Positions 44,583-57,444 of a DNA stretch of 64,000 nt are shown in pieces. The position numbers and the translations under genes were made by a program. The stretch covers positions 1,471,498 to 1,535,497 of the forward strand of contig CM035304.1 in the NCBI GenBank assembly GCA_002900995.3, given 5' to 3'. The DNA comes from Ganoderma boninense (taxonomy: Eukaryota > Basidiomycota > Agaricomycetes > Polyporales > Polyporaceae). Position 1 is the stretch's first letter, and every line of letters begins with the position of its first letter. The notes beneath the pieces are model-generated. The model was given only the letters and a program-made list of their open reading frames with translations. It was not told the origin of the DNA and searched no databases.

Positions 44583-46750
44583 TCGGCTGCGAGGTCGTTT
44601 CTCAACATCGCTCCTGTCACTCTTGATGGTGTGTCGAGTGGAACTGCGAACAGTTTGGTCATCGTGCAAGGATGGAATGTATGTACACTAGGGACCTCAG
44701 AATGTCCATGTCAGCGGTCACCGGTCGTGACGTGCCATGTCTCAACCACACCGATGACCATCTTCGTGCCACCCCACCAGACCCCACCGCGCATCGACTA
44801 TCACAAGTCCTTTGAGACCTGGCTTGCTTCGGTATGGCACGCGGTTTGACTGGGGCATTCGTCCGTAACAACATCCCCTCCATGCGTTGCCCAGTAGTGT
44901 TTGTTCGGGGATCGTTTTCGAATTGTAGTCCCCTTGGTGGCGTGTAGTATGCACAGGTCCGCGTCATCAGGAATCCGCCTCCAAAAGAACCACTGGCAGG
45001 ACCAAGCACCCAATTTAACCACACCCCCCGGCAACTCACCCCTTCGCCCCCTCCCCCTCCCCAGAGGCGCAAGCAGAGCAGGCCCCATCGCGCACACGAT
45101 CCCTATGTAAGTGGTTGCGTTCGGAGGAGAAGAACCAAGTACGTAGCGTGGAATTGAGAGACAGGAGTTGCGAACGACGTCGACCTGACTTGGTATGAAA
45201 ATGTGTCTTAAAGGTCTGTTTTAAACTTGCTCGCGGCTGAGTCCACCAAGCCAAATTTGCCTCCAGACAGCAGCAAGAAACGTTGGATCTGTGTGTACAC
45301 GTACTGTCAGGAAACATCAACGGAAGCTCAAGGCTGCAGGTCATGCAGGTCAGCTCGCGCACAGACCTGCCCGGGTCACGGTACTGTCGCGTATCGATAC
45401 CTCGATCGCCAAAGCCCACCCGATCAGCCACCGCCTCGGAGTCGCATACAGTCTCTGCCTTTCCGCCACACCATCGTATCCCCCGGATATCCTCGCTCCC
45501 TGCCATGTGGTCTGACCGTCTTTTCCTCGGTGACTGTCCCCTAGCTCCTGAGCCGGAGCCCACTGGCAACCGGCATAATCTGCCCTCAATGACTCTCGCG
45601 ACCGACCACGCGCGGTACCAGCTGCATGTGCAAGGCAGCACGTCGCGGCACTGCTCTGTACAGTAAAGGGACTTTGTCCTCTGTAGAATAATTTCGCAGC
45701 ATTGATTGAGCCGTCATTGATCGGAAACAGTCCAAACAATCCTTCCGCCACTCCATGCGATAGTACCTATCCGGTGGGGAAAAGACATACCTGGAACACG
45801 ATCGTGACAGCCCATGGGCTATGACGGTGGACGATTCTGTCATTTGAAGATAAGACGCGCAGGTGATTATGGATGGTCGCATCGAGACCGGTAAGTGCGT
45901 GCTGCAGCGTACCTGCCACATGAGTCGACGTGTCATCAGTGCGAAGGTGTGATCTGCACGCCACCGGAGGATGCGTACCTTCGCAGTTAACCCGACCGAC
46001 CAACCGTCCAGCACGAGAACTCAACAACACCAGGCAAAAGCCTGAAATCGGAGTGAGGACTGGCACTTCAGGTTCTACAATCTGGCAGGCCTCCACGCGA
46101 GAGGGCCCGGGGGGGAGATAATAATCGCAAAACGGTGCCGTCTAAATGGGCGAATGTATTGCTTCAAATGAACCTGCAGGTTTCTGTTACGTTTTGTAGA
46201 CAACGACGGCGAAAATGTGGATGCGAAGGTGTGTGTGTGGTGTATGCAGCTCAAGCAAGCAAGCACGGGTAGAGGTAGAATTGATACACTGTGGACGACG
46301 ATGTGGGAGGAGAGAGAGAGGGAGAGAAGGAGAATGCGAGCACGGAGAACCCGAGCAGACAGCTTTAAAAATATGGACATGCGGGTAAGCAGGGATCCGG
46401 AGAGTAACGTAAAAGTTGATGGTGATGCGATGATGATATGCGTAGTTGCTTGACTGACCGAATGAGAGAACGAGAGGAGAGAGAGGGAGAGGAGAGACAG
46501 CAGAGGCCCCAGGCCCCCAGACGCGAGCAGCAGCGGGGAGAAGAGGTGGTGGCATGGCATGGCAGTATGACGACACGGGGAGAGAGAAGAGTCTATGCGG
46601 GTGGATGGGCAAGCGAGCAGCATGTACAGCAAACGACGAGCAATGTGACGGACGGGAGTAGCCAAGACGAAACCAACGACGGCGACGGCGACCAAGAAAA
46701 AGAAGAGAGCGCAAGAACACGACCGCGACCGCGACCGATGCAGCGCGCGC
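44583..46750. other. Gene-poor 2.2 kb
   Basis: Minus-strand frames (45036-45641, 45586-46096) show splice-like sites but no recognisable product. A purine-rich stretch lies at about 46300-46345. The 3' UTR of the minus-strand gene ending at 46751 must lie here. Confidence 0.4.
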
Positions 46751-49700
46751 TCACGTTGCCGAGTTCTGCGTGTTTTGCGGGAGGACGGCCATGCTCCGCC
46801 GCTTCAGCCTCCTCGTCAGGTCGAGCGCCTTCGCGACCCAGCCGCCCGTTACCGTCCCCGTCCCCGCGCCCGATATCCGCCTGTCCTTCTCCTTGCTCTC
46901 CTTGCAGCAGTCCTTCTCCTTGTCGAACGTCTGCACGCTCGACGGCGTCGGCGCCCTGCCGACGACGACCGGGTTCTGCGTGCTCACCGTCGACCGCCTG
47001 GAGCGCGTGCCCACGCTCCCGGATTGAACGGCATCTGCCTGCGCGAACACGAACGCAGTGGGGGTGCCAGGCGGCGGAGCCTCGCAGTCCTCGTCTTCCG
47101 CCTCGGCCTCGACCGTCGCCTCCTCGACCGACACGCCGATGACGACGCCCCCCGCCACGCCTGGGCCGCCGACAAGAGAGCTGGGGACCGTGAGGGCGTC
47201 GCGCGAGCGCGCACGGGACAGGCGGCGCGCGATGGTGCGGCCGACGGCCTTGCCGAGGGAGACCTTGGCCGCGATCGTCTCCATCTGGGTGACCTGCTCC
47301 TCGCCCTCGTCGTGGGGCGCAGGGCTGGGCTCGGTGGCCGACGCGAACGAGTCCGCCGAGCCGGCGTACTCTTGCGCCTGGTAGAATGCACCCGTCGAGG
47401 ACACGTTGATGATGAGCGAGTTCTTGCGTGAGAGCTCGGGGAGGCTGCTGGGGTTGTCGAGCGTGCCTGACGAGAGATCTGCTGCCTGCGGAAGATGGGG
47501 GGAGAGCGGGGGAGTGTCAGCGCTCGGTCTTGGTCGGCATGGTTCCAAGGGGGATGAGGAATGGACTGCAAGGCACGGGGCGGCGAGGCACACAACTGCG
47601 TGCTGCCCCTCGTGAGAAGCGAGCCGAAGAAACCACCAAGTCACCAGGACGGAAGGAGGATGCTCTACGGAACCTAGCCAACAGAACCCAATCTCCATTC
47701 GGGGAGAGAGGGGCCATGGGGCACGAGTACTCCGAGCAGGGCCACCCGATTAGAAGCCCACGGTGGACGCCCCGTGCATCAACTATTGCACCTGGAATCT
47801 TGCCGACAAATATGCAAGCAAATAAAGCCAACTGCCCAGTGCGAGAGATCACAGTCGCTCTCGCATATGCAGAACGCAGACTCACGGCAGCAGCTCACGA
47901 ACTCTGATGTCATCAGCGGTGCGCAAGACGCATCCCACGGAACCCACTGGGTCGTGACCAAGCGGCCCGGAGAAGCCTCGAGATTTAATCACCCGAGAAG
48001 CGCGGACGTTACTGACCCAGCATATGCCGCACTTCTAGCAAGTCTCCAAACATGGAAGGAGGACGAAGCCACGAGGCAAGCTTCGACAAGAAGCGGGCCG
48101 CAAAAGGCTCGCCGTGAATGTGGCCACGAGAAACCCAGAACAAGGGTTGTGCCACGTACGGATTCGCCCAGTCTCCTGGACTCCACTCACAGGTAGCCGC
48201 CACCGTCTCCACGCACACCCCAAACACCGGTGGTATTTGGGGTAACAGAATCCTCGCAACGCCCGTAAGGACGCCACCCTCCCAAGAGGACACACAAATA
48301 ACCTCATCGCGACTGTCGTCCGCGACGCGTTCGCGACCTCCGCGCGAAACAAGACAGGAGCGGTCCAGGTCCGGCGCACACCAGAAGGCAAAACTTAGAT
48401 ACACGACCGTAGATGCGGTGATGGGCAGAAAGAACGGGTTAGCGTAGCCGACGGCAATCTCGCGCGTGCGCATCGGGTTTCTCCCGCACGCACACACAGC
48501 ACGTTCCACGAGACCCTCCATCGTTCCGCGTTTGGGCACCCCTTTGCAGCGGAGGGTTCGACGAAGAACAAGGGCCATCTCCCCGAACGGCCGCACGTCA
48601 TCGGGCGAGGACTAGAACACGGGGAGGGGCGAGCGCAGAAGCCTCAAGGTTGGCGAAGCACGCCTCCTCCCCGTAGCCGACGACAAATTCTCCGGGAACT
48701 GGGCCTCCCAGTGCGAGGCGGGACAAACGCTCGTGCGACACGTTGCAAGACGGGCAGACGGTCCAGCATCGATGCTGCCACGCTAAGCACAAGGCTCCCG
48801 AGTAGAACAGATTGGGGAGAACGCTTCTGCGCCCGCCATACCCTTGGGCAAGGAGCATGGAACCTCATCGACTACACACGACGATGCGGCGACCATACGG
48901 GGACATTACCCCCGCTCATTGAGTTGCAGGGAAGGCACGGGAGGGACACGAGAGACACGCTCGCCCACGGACACGACGTTGCGCGGTGACGCGCGTCACG
49001 TAATGTCGCGTCCCTGCTGTGCGCCGGGCGTAGTGCGCGAACGCGCTCCATCGCTTGGCTTCCCCAACTATTTGTTCCCCGGGGCCAATGCGCCGCAGTC
49101 GCTGGCCGCGACGTCGGGGCTGGAACGAGCGAGAGAGCGTGATGGGGACGAGTACGGGATTGGGATGAGAGCACGGCAGCCATTCCCACTCACGCCGTAA
49201 CTCACAAATTGTAAGCTCGGCATCGAGGACGCGTCCACGTTCCCGGCATAGCATAATGAAGGGGAGAACGGGGGCCCGGGACGGACCTGCCAGACAAGCC
49301 ATGGACAGAAGCAAGACGCCGGAGAAGACGAGAAGGGAGGGAGAAGAAGACGAGAAGAGAAGAGCGAGGACGAAGCAGGGCCCGTGCAGGACAAGAGACG
49401 CGACATACCTGGCCGAAGCGCGAGACCGAGATGCTCCCTCGTCTCCTGTCGCGGACGACCGTCGTGGACGACGGGTCGCGGACGCTCACGGTTGGCGCGG
49501 GTGTCGAGCCGGTCGACGGTATTGAGGGTGGCTTGGAGGCCGTACTGGGGCGAGAGCGCTCCTCCTCCGCCTGGGCGCGTCGTGCGGTCTCTTCCTCGAC
49601 GCGCTGGAAGATCTGTGATATGTGGCGGGTGAGCATAGGAACGAGCGGCGGCGTGCTGAGGCGGATGGGATGGAAGGTGTAGGGCAGAGACGGACCTGTT

Positions 49701-49932
49701 CGATGAGGTCATGGCGTGCGTCGGATGAGACGTCAACTTGCATGGGCTCGGGTTCTGGGGGCGCCGCCGGTTCGGAGCGGGATGGGGGTTCGGGCACGAA
49801 GCGGACGAGAGGGCTTGGTGCCCGCGCGGGTGGAGGTTCCGAATGGGGAGCAGGTGTAGGCTCGGGGAGCGGTGCGGTGCAGGGTGCGGGGAGGATGTCC
49901 ACGGAGGGGACGACGTCTGGTGTACTGGACAT
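46751..49932 (-). CDS. Hypothetical basidiomycete protein with a 1.9-kb intron
   Basis: Exons 49932-49696 (MSSTPDVVPSVDILPAP...), 49612-49409 and 47485-46751, all phase 0; 391 residues. The first exon is Pro-rich; the exon 1/2 junction reads 'DLIEQ/IFQRVEEETARRAQAEEER', a plausible short coiled coil; exon 3 is Ser/Thr/Ala-rich with 'KNSLIINVSSTGAFYQAQEY', an acidic run and a basic end 'GGWVAKALDLTRRLKRRS'. No catalytic motif is visible; mostly disordered. The first donor is GTCCGT, fixed by phase. Intron 2 is 1923 nt, extreme for this window; a second gene inside it or a split into two genes remains possible. Confidence 0.6.
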
Positions 49933-51238
49933 GGTCGGAGGCGGTTTGGGCAGCAGCAGGAGGGGTGTCGGGGAGGAGAGGACACGAGGGCTTAGGAGGG
50001 GACGCGAGGAGGGCGTGAGAGGGAAGGGGGATATAAGTACAGGGCGATGATTGATGTTCTCGAAGCGGAAGCGGGCGAAGAGCATCATCCGGAGCGGCGG
50101 CCACTTGCTGGCCATGATCCATCTGCCACCCCCGCACCCGTCGCGTCCTGCCGTGGCCAATCCTCCGTCGGCCGCGCCGTGGCCCCCGTAACAGAACACC
50201 CGCACCTGCACACGATGGTCGATCTGAGTTATGCACGTCCACTTCCTTTTCGACCGCTCCCTAGGTCAGAGCGCCACCGTCTCGGATTGGGTCACAAATT
50301 GAACGATCGAGCGGAAACCCGCTACACTGCCGAGGCCATCACCGGTTGGCGCTCTCTCCCAAAACCGTCCAAATCGCGCCAACATCTCACGCGCCCTTTT
50401 TCTCACACCCGCCCCCCGGTCCCGGCCCTGTCACGTCCCCGTCACCCGCCCGCCAAGGTCCCCTTCTTTCTCCTCCTCCGACCCGCCGCCGTCCGCTCTC
50501 CGTCCCCCGCCAACTCCTCTGATCACGCTGGCTCTTCACCTGAGCCTGTGGGTGGCTCTCTCAATTTTATGCTTGCCAAACAAATCGGCCCGGCATGCCT
50601 CGACGTCAACGGCAAATAACTGAGGCTGGGAAGCCTCGTGGCGGGCAAGAAAAGTTCGCTTCAGCTCAAACTATCGAATCGAATGTACCAGCCCGACCAC
50701 TTCCTGCGACATCTGTCCGAAGTTCTAGAAATATATATTTCGTACACCCTAGGCCGGCGTGGACGCGCCAGAACAGCCGTCTTAGTCCAAGTTAGCCCCT
50801 GGGTTTCTGACCGGCCTTGACCAGAAGGTGGATTCACGACAGCAGGACGGGCGAAAGCCAAAAGCCTGTTCACGCGACCGCCGTCGCAGAAGGGCAAGAC
50901 GTGGAACCAATAAGGAACCTCGAACGCGCGATGTTTGCGAGCCACGAGATTCTTCCGTTCCCACGCATAGAAAGCATTTTCTAATGACCACAATCGAACG
51001 ACTAGTCGCTTAGAAGCACACTAGAACACAGAAATAAGCTCCCTTCTAACCGGCCTCTAATCTCGGCAACTATGTAATCCCAGCGCTTCCCACTAACCGG
51101 CCTCTAATCTCGGCAACTATGTAATCCCCGCGCTTCCCACCACCTCAGCCTGCCGCCGCCGCCGTCTCTGGGCCTCACAGCCTGTCCTCCTCCAAGCTCA
51201 CGTCCGCTCCCCAGGCAACTGCCGGCAGCACAGCGAAG
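49933..51238. other. 1.3-kb divergent promoter region
   Basis: Lies between divergent genes starting at 49932 (-) and 51239 (+). The plus-strand frame 50047-50619 is Pro/Arg-rich and probably noise. Contains the tandem duplication at 51046-51140. Confidence 0.5.
51046..51140. repeat. Tandem duplication, two 47-bp units
   Basis: Two adjacent copies with period 47 (51046-51092 and 51093-51139), containing GGCCTCTAATCTCGGCAACT, differing by about one base. They end about 100 bp before the ATG at 51239, so they may lie in the promoter or 5' UTR of that gene. Confidence 0.85.
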
Positions 51239-51771
51239 ATGGGTGTCCTCGACTACCTCCCCCACCTTCTCTACAGCACCGCCCTCACCTCCATCGCCAT
51301 GCACCACCTCCACCAGCGCAAGGCCGCCGCGGACGAGCGGTCCCACGTCGCCGCCCAGATCTCCATCCTCGAGGACCTCCGCGCCCGCCTCTCCGCGCGC
51401 GAACCCCTCCCTGAGCGCGAGGTCGAACGGCTGTGGCACCTCGCGCGCTCGCACGACGTCTGGGCCGCGCGCGCCGAGGCCGCAGCGGCCGACCCGACCG
51501 GTGCAGGCGAGGGCGCGAACGTCAAGAGCGTGCACATGCAGGCGCGGCCGGGCGAGGAGATCGGGTGGCGGGAGGTGCTGCTGGGAAGGCGGTTCGACAG
51601 CCGGCGTACGGAGGAGCTCGATCGGAAGGACCTGGAGAGCGGTGAGTTCGCCTTCTGTGCTTCTGCGCCATGGCGCGGCACCCACACCGCTCGGCACGGC
51701 GCTGATGAGTACGTTGTGGCCGCGCAGTGGCGAGGGAGGTCCAGGCGGGTGCGAGCGAGGAGTCGAGGTAG
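51239..51771 (+). CDS. Small conserved-looking protein with N-terminal hydrophobic segment
   Basis: Exons 51239-51641 and 51728-51771 (86-nt intron, phase 1) give 148 residues. The N-terminus (MGVLDYLPHLLYSTALTSIA) is hydrophobic and may anchor or signal; a helical, charged region follows ('QISILEDLRARLSAREPLPE', 'EVERLWHLARSHDVW'), then 'EIGWREVLLGRRF'. The second exon adds 'VAREVQAGASEESR' and a stop; it was chosen because the phase fits and composition matches exon 1. Without splicing the frame runs to 52540 but soon loses coding character. Function unknown; a small membrane-associated mitochondrial or ER protein is a guess. Confidence 0.7.
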
Positions 51772-54700
51772 TCCGACTGTATGTGGGCGTCGGTTCCGAG
51801 CGAGTATGCCCTCACCTGTCAAGGCCATTATGGATGGATCCCTCAAGTTCTCCGACGACACCCGGACGAATACGTCGGTCAGGGAATGGCCGGCCTGGAC
51901 GCAAGAAGCAGAACCTCGTATCCATGTGCTGGACACTTTCTGCTCTGTGGAGGCCTCACATGAGGGCTGCGCTACGAGACGCTGTCCGTGCTGTCAAGTT
52001 TCATGTAGGTATGGTGGTCCCCATTGGCTTTTCTCCTTCATTACTGTTGCTCGGCGATCTAGACGTATTGCTCGCTCGCATGCCCTGAATATGACCGGTT
52101 TACTACCTTTAGGCTTTGGGTTCACTCTCCCCTGCAAGGAGACTGCCGTTCGGTCACCCGGTCACGGTGAATTTACCTTGCACTTGCATTGGTCTTTCCA
52201 CATCTTTCCCGAACCTCGAATTCAGATGCCACCTCAGGCCACCTCCCTGACAAGAGGTACGCACTGCCCCTCGCCTCCTCCGGGCCTCTTCCAATTCGTC
52301 CGGGCCCATTCTCTCCGGATTCGGCCCCGCTCCCGCGAGTCCTGGTGTCCTCTGTACAGTCGTACCTGGGGTCATCCCTATCACGGACGGGGCCGCTGCC
52401 TTCTCAATATCTCGGCCTCCTTCCAGCTTCTCCAATCACGGAGTGAGTGCGATCACATCCGCTTTGACTTCCTTGTTTCCTTCACTCCTGTTTTTGCAGA
52501 ACTTCAAACGGCCAGGCAAATAGCTCGGGGGGTAGTGTGACCTCGAGAGAGCTCCGACTCTTCGCTTGTGACGGCCTCACGCGTGCGTCGATCGAGCTAC
52601 TGCCGCCCCGCCTTTCCCCGCGCTTGGCATGTGGGGCACCTTCTGTCCTCGCTCTGTCAGATCGAAGTTGAGTGCCGCCAGGTGCCGCCGGGAGCGTCGA
52701 TCTACGATGCGTACGCATATGATGATGATGATGATGCCTGCCTTCGCCCAGGAGCTCGGCGTGGCTTGAGAGCAGCTGAGAGCCCTTGTGCCAGTCTCTT
52801 GGGGAGCTCGGATTACGGTATCCCGCGAGTGCATCACGGTCAATGTTCGCTGGTCCACATTTCTCCCACTATGTCGTTGCCCCGTGGTCAGGTGTGGACG
52901 GCAAGAATGCACGTCGTCATATGGCGCGTTCAGAGGGCGTGGTCGTAGGAGAGGGGGGATGTTCGTTGAAGCCGGTGTGGTGCCTCGGGTACGATACGGG
53001 ACGGGGAAGAAGTTTCTCTGTGATCGTGCCGTCCTCATGATCTCCCATTGTGCTTTTTTTTCATGTGCCATACTTGCTCGACGTGCAGTGTAACAACTCC
53101 AGGAGTGACCTACGAGGCGGAAATTTTGAAAGGCCCATTTCTGACAAGGATGGGAACATCGTTCGCCCTTCTGAATCTTAGACGTACGTTACTTACTGTT
53201 TGGTACCAGGACCTGCAGCTGGGACCTGTGTCCTGTACCCCACATGCAACATGCATAAGATAACATGGCTCTCGCGCACATGCTTCTAGCTGATCTGACC
53301 TTATTTGCGGCGTGCAGATTGCCCTGAACACATCTGAGCTTGTCGCCAGCCGCCCAAGAGCGTTAGCCGTTGTATAGTACATATCTCCCCGCCTTGAACT
53401 CAAAGTTAAGGTTTCGGCACCATATTCCCTGGCTCCGCACGTGAAAATCCTCGTCGAAGAAAACACTTTTCGATCGCGCGTCGCGCATACTTACTTACCC
53501 CAGTGATACCCCGGATTCTGTCACTTCCCGATGGCAGGACGTCATGGCAGCGTACCTTTTACGGGGTCTCTCGGAGGCACTCCGAGGGACTCCGACCGTT
53601 GTCCGAGTGCTGTAGCAGAACCTACCCCACTTTAAAATGGTGAAAATAACTTCAAGGTGGTGTACTTTCCGTGCAATGACCGGGTGTTGCTGGAATGCAG
53701 TGACTCTGGACGATGAGCGGACGTCGGACGATCGCCACTGCCACCTCTGCCCCGAAGTGGCGATCGACGCAGATCGTGTCTTCCGGCAACCTTCCGATGA
53801 CGCTTTATGGTCGCAGAGAGCACTTGAGAGGTATTTTGAAGCTTCAGTAATTCAATACAAGACTAGGTATTCACAATAAACACTCAAAGCCGACTGGGCA
53901 CAAGTCATTGAAGGTATAAGTCGTATTATTAAAGAAACCCGGTGAATTCGTGTGGTCTTATTTGGCCGCGTTTCGATCTGTTTGCATAGAGCGCTTAATC
54001 ATCCTCCAGAGATCTTCGGAGTCGGCCGTCACGGTGTCAGGGGTCCCGCCTCCCGTTGTGCCATGAGCGCTGACCCTGCGACCACACTCGCTCGAGTGGT
54101 CCTCGCCACTCCCCTCCCACCAGCAATGGAATGTTTTACCCCAGACCGCCATCAGCTTCGTCAAGTCCTCCACGCGCGCGCAGCGCTTCGGAATAACTTA
54201 CTTATGACAGTTCGTCGTTGGTCAACCTGCCATCCTCACGCCTCAACGTCTCGCACCACCGCACCGACGCCGGTCACTATATAGTCCTCAACCGCCGCTC
54301 TGTCTATCCGAGCCCTCCGCTCATTTAAGTCTTAGAGAGTGTTGATGTACAAACGACAGACCGTTGAAGAATGTCAGCCTTCAATAAGTCTGCCGGAGCG
54401 ACGCGAGGGCGTCTCTTGTGACAAATACAAGAAAGATAGGTGGCCAGTAAGTATGGCACTCCTACGTACTCCCTCGTCGCCGCCTGGCTCGGGGGTGGTT
54501 AACGATCGATTTCAGGAGGCCTGCGATGACATGACTATGTATACCTTATGAGGCATATTATCGTCCATTCTCTTGAAGAAGGTATGGGCTAGGCTTGTCG
54601 GCTGTCTTCTGTGAGAAGGTTGAAGACAGTCATACCGGGTTGCAACGCTTCGGACTCGGACCCCATTGTTGGCCCCGAGCCTAGGCCCAATCCTGCGATG

Positions 54701-54957
54701 GTCCACAAGAGGAGTGTCGAGACTAATATTGAGTAATGAAGGATGCGAACTTCATAGTACTGATGTGTTGACCAGGGGCAGGTACTGGTACATGTCGTTG
54801 AAAAGATTCCAGGGTTCTGAATGCCAGCGTAAGACTGTTAGCTTGCCGACGATAACGTGAGTTACAGCATACACAGAGCAAGTATAGCAATGCTTCCTGA
54901 CAAAGTCCCTACGACTGACTCCAAAGTTGACTCCATGAAACGTCCGTCCAAATTCAT
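51772..54957. other. Gene-poor 3.2 kb
   Basis: The longest stretch without a supported gene. Frames here are short, on both strands, and lack recognisable motifs. A small hairpin (GCACTC...GAGTGC) lies near 53578-53610. An ATGATG triplet run is at about 52720-52735. Confidence 0.45.
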
Positions 54958-56639
54958 TTACACCCGATGCGCACCACGCCTCCCCGACTGCAGCGCATAC
55001 AAGAACGCGTCCAGCTCGTCCCCGCGCCGCCTCGCGTTCGTCAAGTTTTCGGGCAGGTCAAGGTCCGGGAACAGCCTGTCCAGCACCAGCCCCAGCATAT
55101 GCAGCGGCACCTTCGGGCGCAAGTAGTGTATCACGAGCAGCTCGAGCCCGTGCGCGAGCGCCGGCACCTCCGCGAGCGGGGGCACGGAGCCGAGGTCGAC
55201 GTACGGCAGCGTCAGGCGGCGGAGCTGCGGGTGCGCCTGCGCGAACGCGATGAGGGTGGGGACGGCGGGGATAGAGCCGTCGCCCCACGCGACGCTGATC
55301 TTGTTCTCGTCCATGCGCTCGAGCGTGCGCTTCGCGTACGTCCACTCGAAGCCGCGAGGCGCGGCCAGCGGTCTGCGAGCGCGCGCAGGTCCGCGTCGGC
55401 GAGCGCGACGTAGATGTCCGTGCGGAACGCGAGGCGGCGCAGGTCGGGCAGGCGGTGCAGCGGCGCGAGGAGGTCCGCCGCGCGGGGGATGAGGTCCGAG
55501 TCGGAGACGTTGCCGTTCTCGAGCGCGAGGGAGAGGCGGTGGAGCGTGGAGGGGATCTTGGAGTAGACGGAGTCCAGCTCGCGCCGCCGGTCGTCGGCGC
55601 TGAGGTCGTCGACGATGTCCTGGGTGATGGTGATGGAGAGCGACTCGAGGTCCGGGGGTGCGGTGGCCTCGAGGAAGGCGGAGATGTCGGACAGCTTGCC
55701 GAGAGGCTGAGTTCGCGGAGCTCGGCGAAGCCGCCGCTCAGACTGGGCCTGGGTTGTTCGTCTTCCTCAGACTCACCGAAGTCGATGTTTTGTATGTGCA
55801 GGTCCAGCGACCGGAGGTGTGGGAATGTTGTGAGGGGTTGTATGATTTCGGGCGTCAGGGCGAGTTTGTGGACGACTTTGAGAGTGTGTAGTTGTGTGCA
55901 CGTCCAAAATTCTATGGTTCGCGGGGTCTCATCTTTGCCAGATTGCAAGTCGATCGAGAGAGACTGAACACTGTGAAAGACGGACTGCAGCTCCAGTAAA
56001 ATCAGGTCGGATGACTCGGGCGGGGACTTTTCCAAAGCACGCATGCTTAGCTGGAAATGTTGGAGGGTCTGAGACATCAGCATTATCTTGGCTGGGCCGG
56101 AGACGTAGCTGCTGACGTGGAAGTTCATGAGTCGCTTCAGTCGAGGACACAGTGGGCCGCGAGGGCACCATCGCCCCAGAATGATCCATGTAGAGTTGTC
56201 CCAGTTGGAATCGCTGGTCACACGTAGCTCGTGAACCCGTATTGCGATAGAGCGAAAGCGATCCCACTCTTCCTGGGTGAGATCCCGGTTGAACGTCTAT
56301 CGTCATTCGATCGGATGAGCATTATCGGGCGGCCATGCACCTGGCACTGCTTACGTAGTAATCTTCGTTTGAAGTCGAGCCTTTCGCAGACTTAACGTAG
56401 GATGGAAGGACAGCGATGAGGTGTACGATGTCGTCGATAGCTCTCCACAGGACATCAAGGGCAGGCTCAGAGAGAGCGCGACACACGAGGGCTGCACGCG
56501 CAAGCGTTTTCTGAGCCCAACGTCGCCGCTCTCTCTCCCACGGCAGAGCATCCTCGTTAAGATAAGGACCGGGCGACAAGTGGGCGAACACCGCTTCCGC
56601 CACTTCACGGCGAAGCAGTAGTTCACTGGCAAGTCGCAT
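54958..56639 (-). pseudogene. Type I F-box/LRR-like gene with two single-base losses
   Basis: Exons 56639-56355 (MRLASELLLRREVAEAVF, then 'AHLSPGPY', 'ALSEPALDVLWRAIDDI') and 56296-54958, with a 58-nt phase-0 intron. Exon 2 begins 'TFNRDLTQEEWDRFRSIAIR'. The frame breaks near 55700 (after 'GGFAELRELSLS', continuing in another frame 'KLSDISAFLEATAPPDLESL') and again near 55360 (after 'LADRWPRL', continuing 'FEWTYAKRTLERMDENK' to the stop). Both sites look like loss of one G from GGG. Between and after them the sequence is open and well conserved ('DADLRALADRWPRL', 'LIAFAQAHPQLRRLTLPY'), so either inactivation is recent or these are assembly errors. Closest relative: the intact gene at 60230-61916. 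Confidence 0.7.
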
Positions 56640-57444
56640 CTACAATGACTTGGTCAGTTATGCTCTAATAGACTGCGGTCAACTCACAAGGAGAGCAAGA
56701 ATTGGAAGTCGGGTGATGAGGGTAGTGGTGAAAGGAGATTGCGCGCCCGAGGCTACGAACTTCGCGACCGTCAAGGCGCTTATCAGTATACAAAATACAA
56801 TGAACGCTAGAACGACACAAGTCGTCCTTGATATGACTTCCTTCAATAAAGAGCGGGGTTCTGGCAACAGCTTCCATATACACATCTCGATCGTGAGCGC
56901 GCACCTATACAAGTCCCCAGCATCGATTGACTGTCCCAGGGTGTCCCTTCTGTGGATTTAAATATAGACAAACAGCTCTAGAGAGGCTTGCATCTAATTT
57001 AATTTGGATGGAGGTAGCGTAGAAGGAGTACTGACCCAAAGAGATTTGCAAGTAATATGATGCGTTATTAATATCAGGAGAGCGGGCTGGTAGGCGCTTC
57101 AAGGCCGCTGAGGTCACGAAAAACATACAGTCGCAAATCCTCCTCAGGCTGGGCACTGTCAGTGTGTCGCGCACCAATGCGTATAGAATTAATCGTGGAG
57201 CTCTCTACCACCTCTATGCCCGCAGAGCGACCAGCGAACAGTCGGCGACACGAAGAGGGAACAAGGCCGCCTGTCCCCAAAACGGAAGACAAGGATGACA
57301 TCGCGGGCGGCAGGCTCCGCGTGGCGCCCATAGAACAATGGGTCGCCATCTCCCCTCTTCTTCCCATCCATCCTCCCTGCCTCCCCCTCGTCGCCGCCCT
57401 CCTCACAACGCTCCTCGCGCAGTGCGCCTTGGGTGTTGCGCTTC
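56640..57444. other. Divergent intergenic region
   Basis: 805 bp between the F-box gene on - and the kinase gene on +. No gene seen. CT-rich sequence just before 57445 is probably the kinase promoter or leader. Confidence 0.5.

Noticed and set aside
51239..52540. 433-codon open frame
   Set aside because: Only the first 403 nt have coding character; the rest runs through an intron and non-coding DNA. A phase-matched second exon ends the gene at 51771.
55058..56221. 387-codon minus-strand frame ending in Ser/Pro/Arg-rich sequence
   Set aside because: After about 55700 this is the out-of-frame shadow of the F-box gene; the conserved protein continues in other frames.
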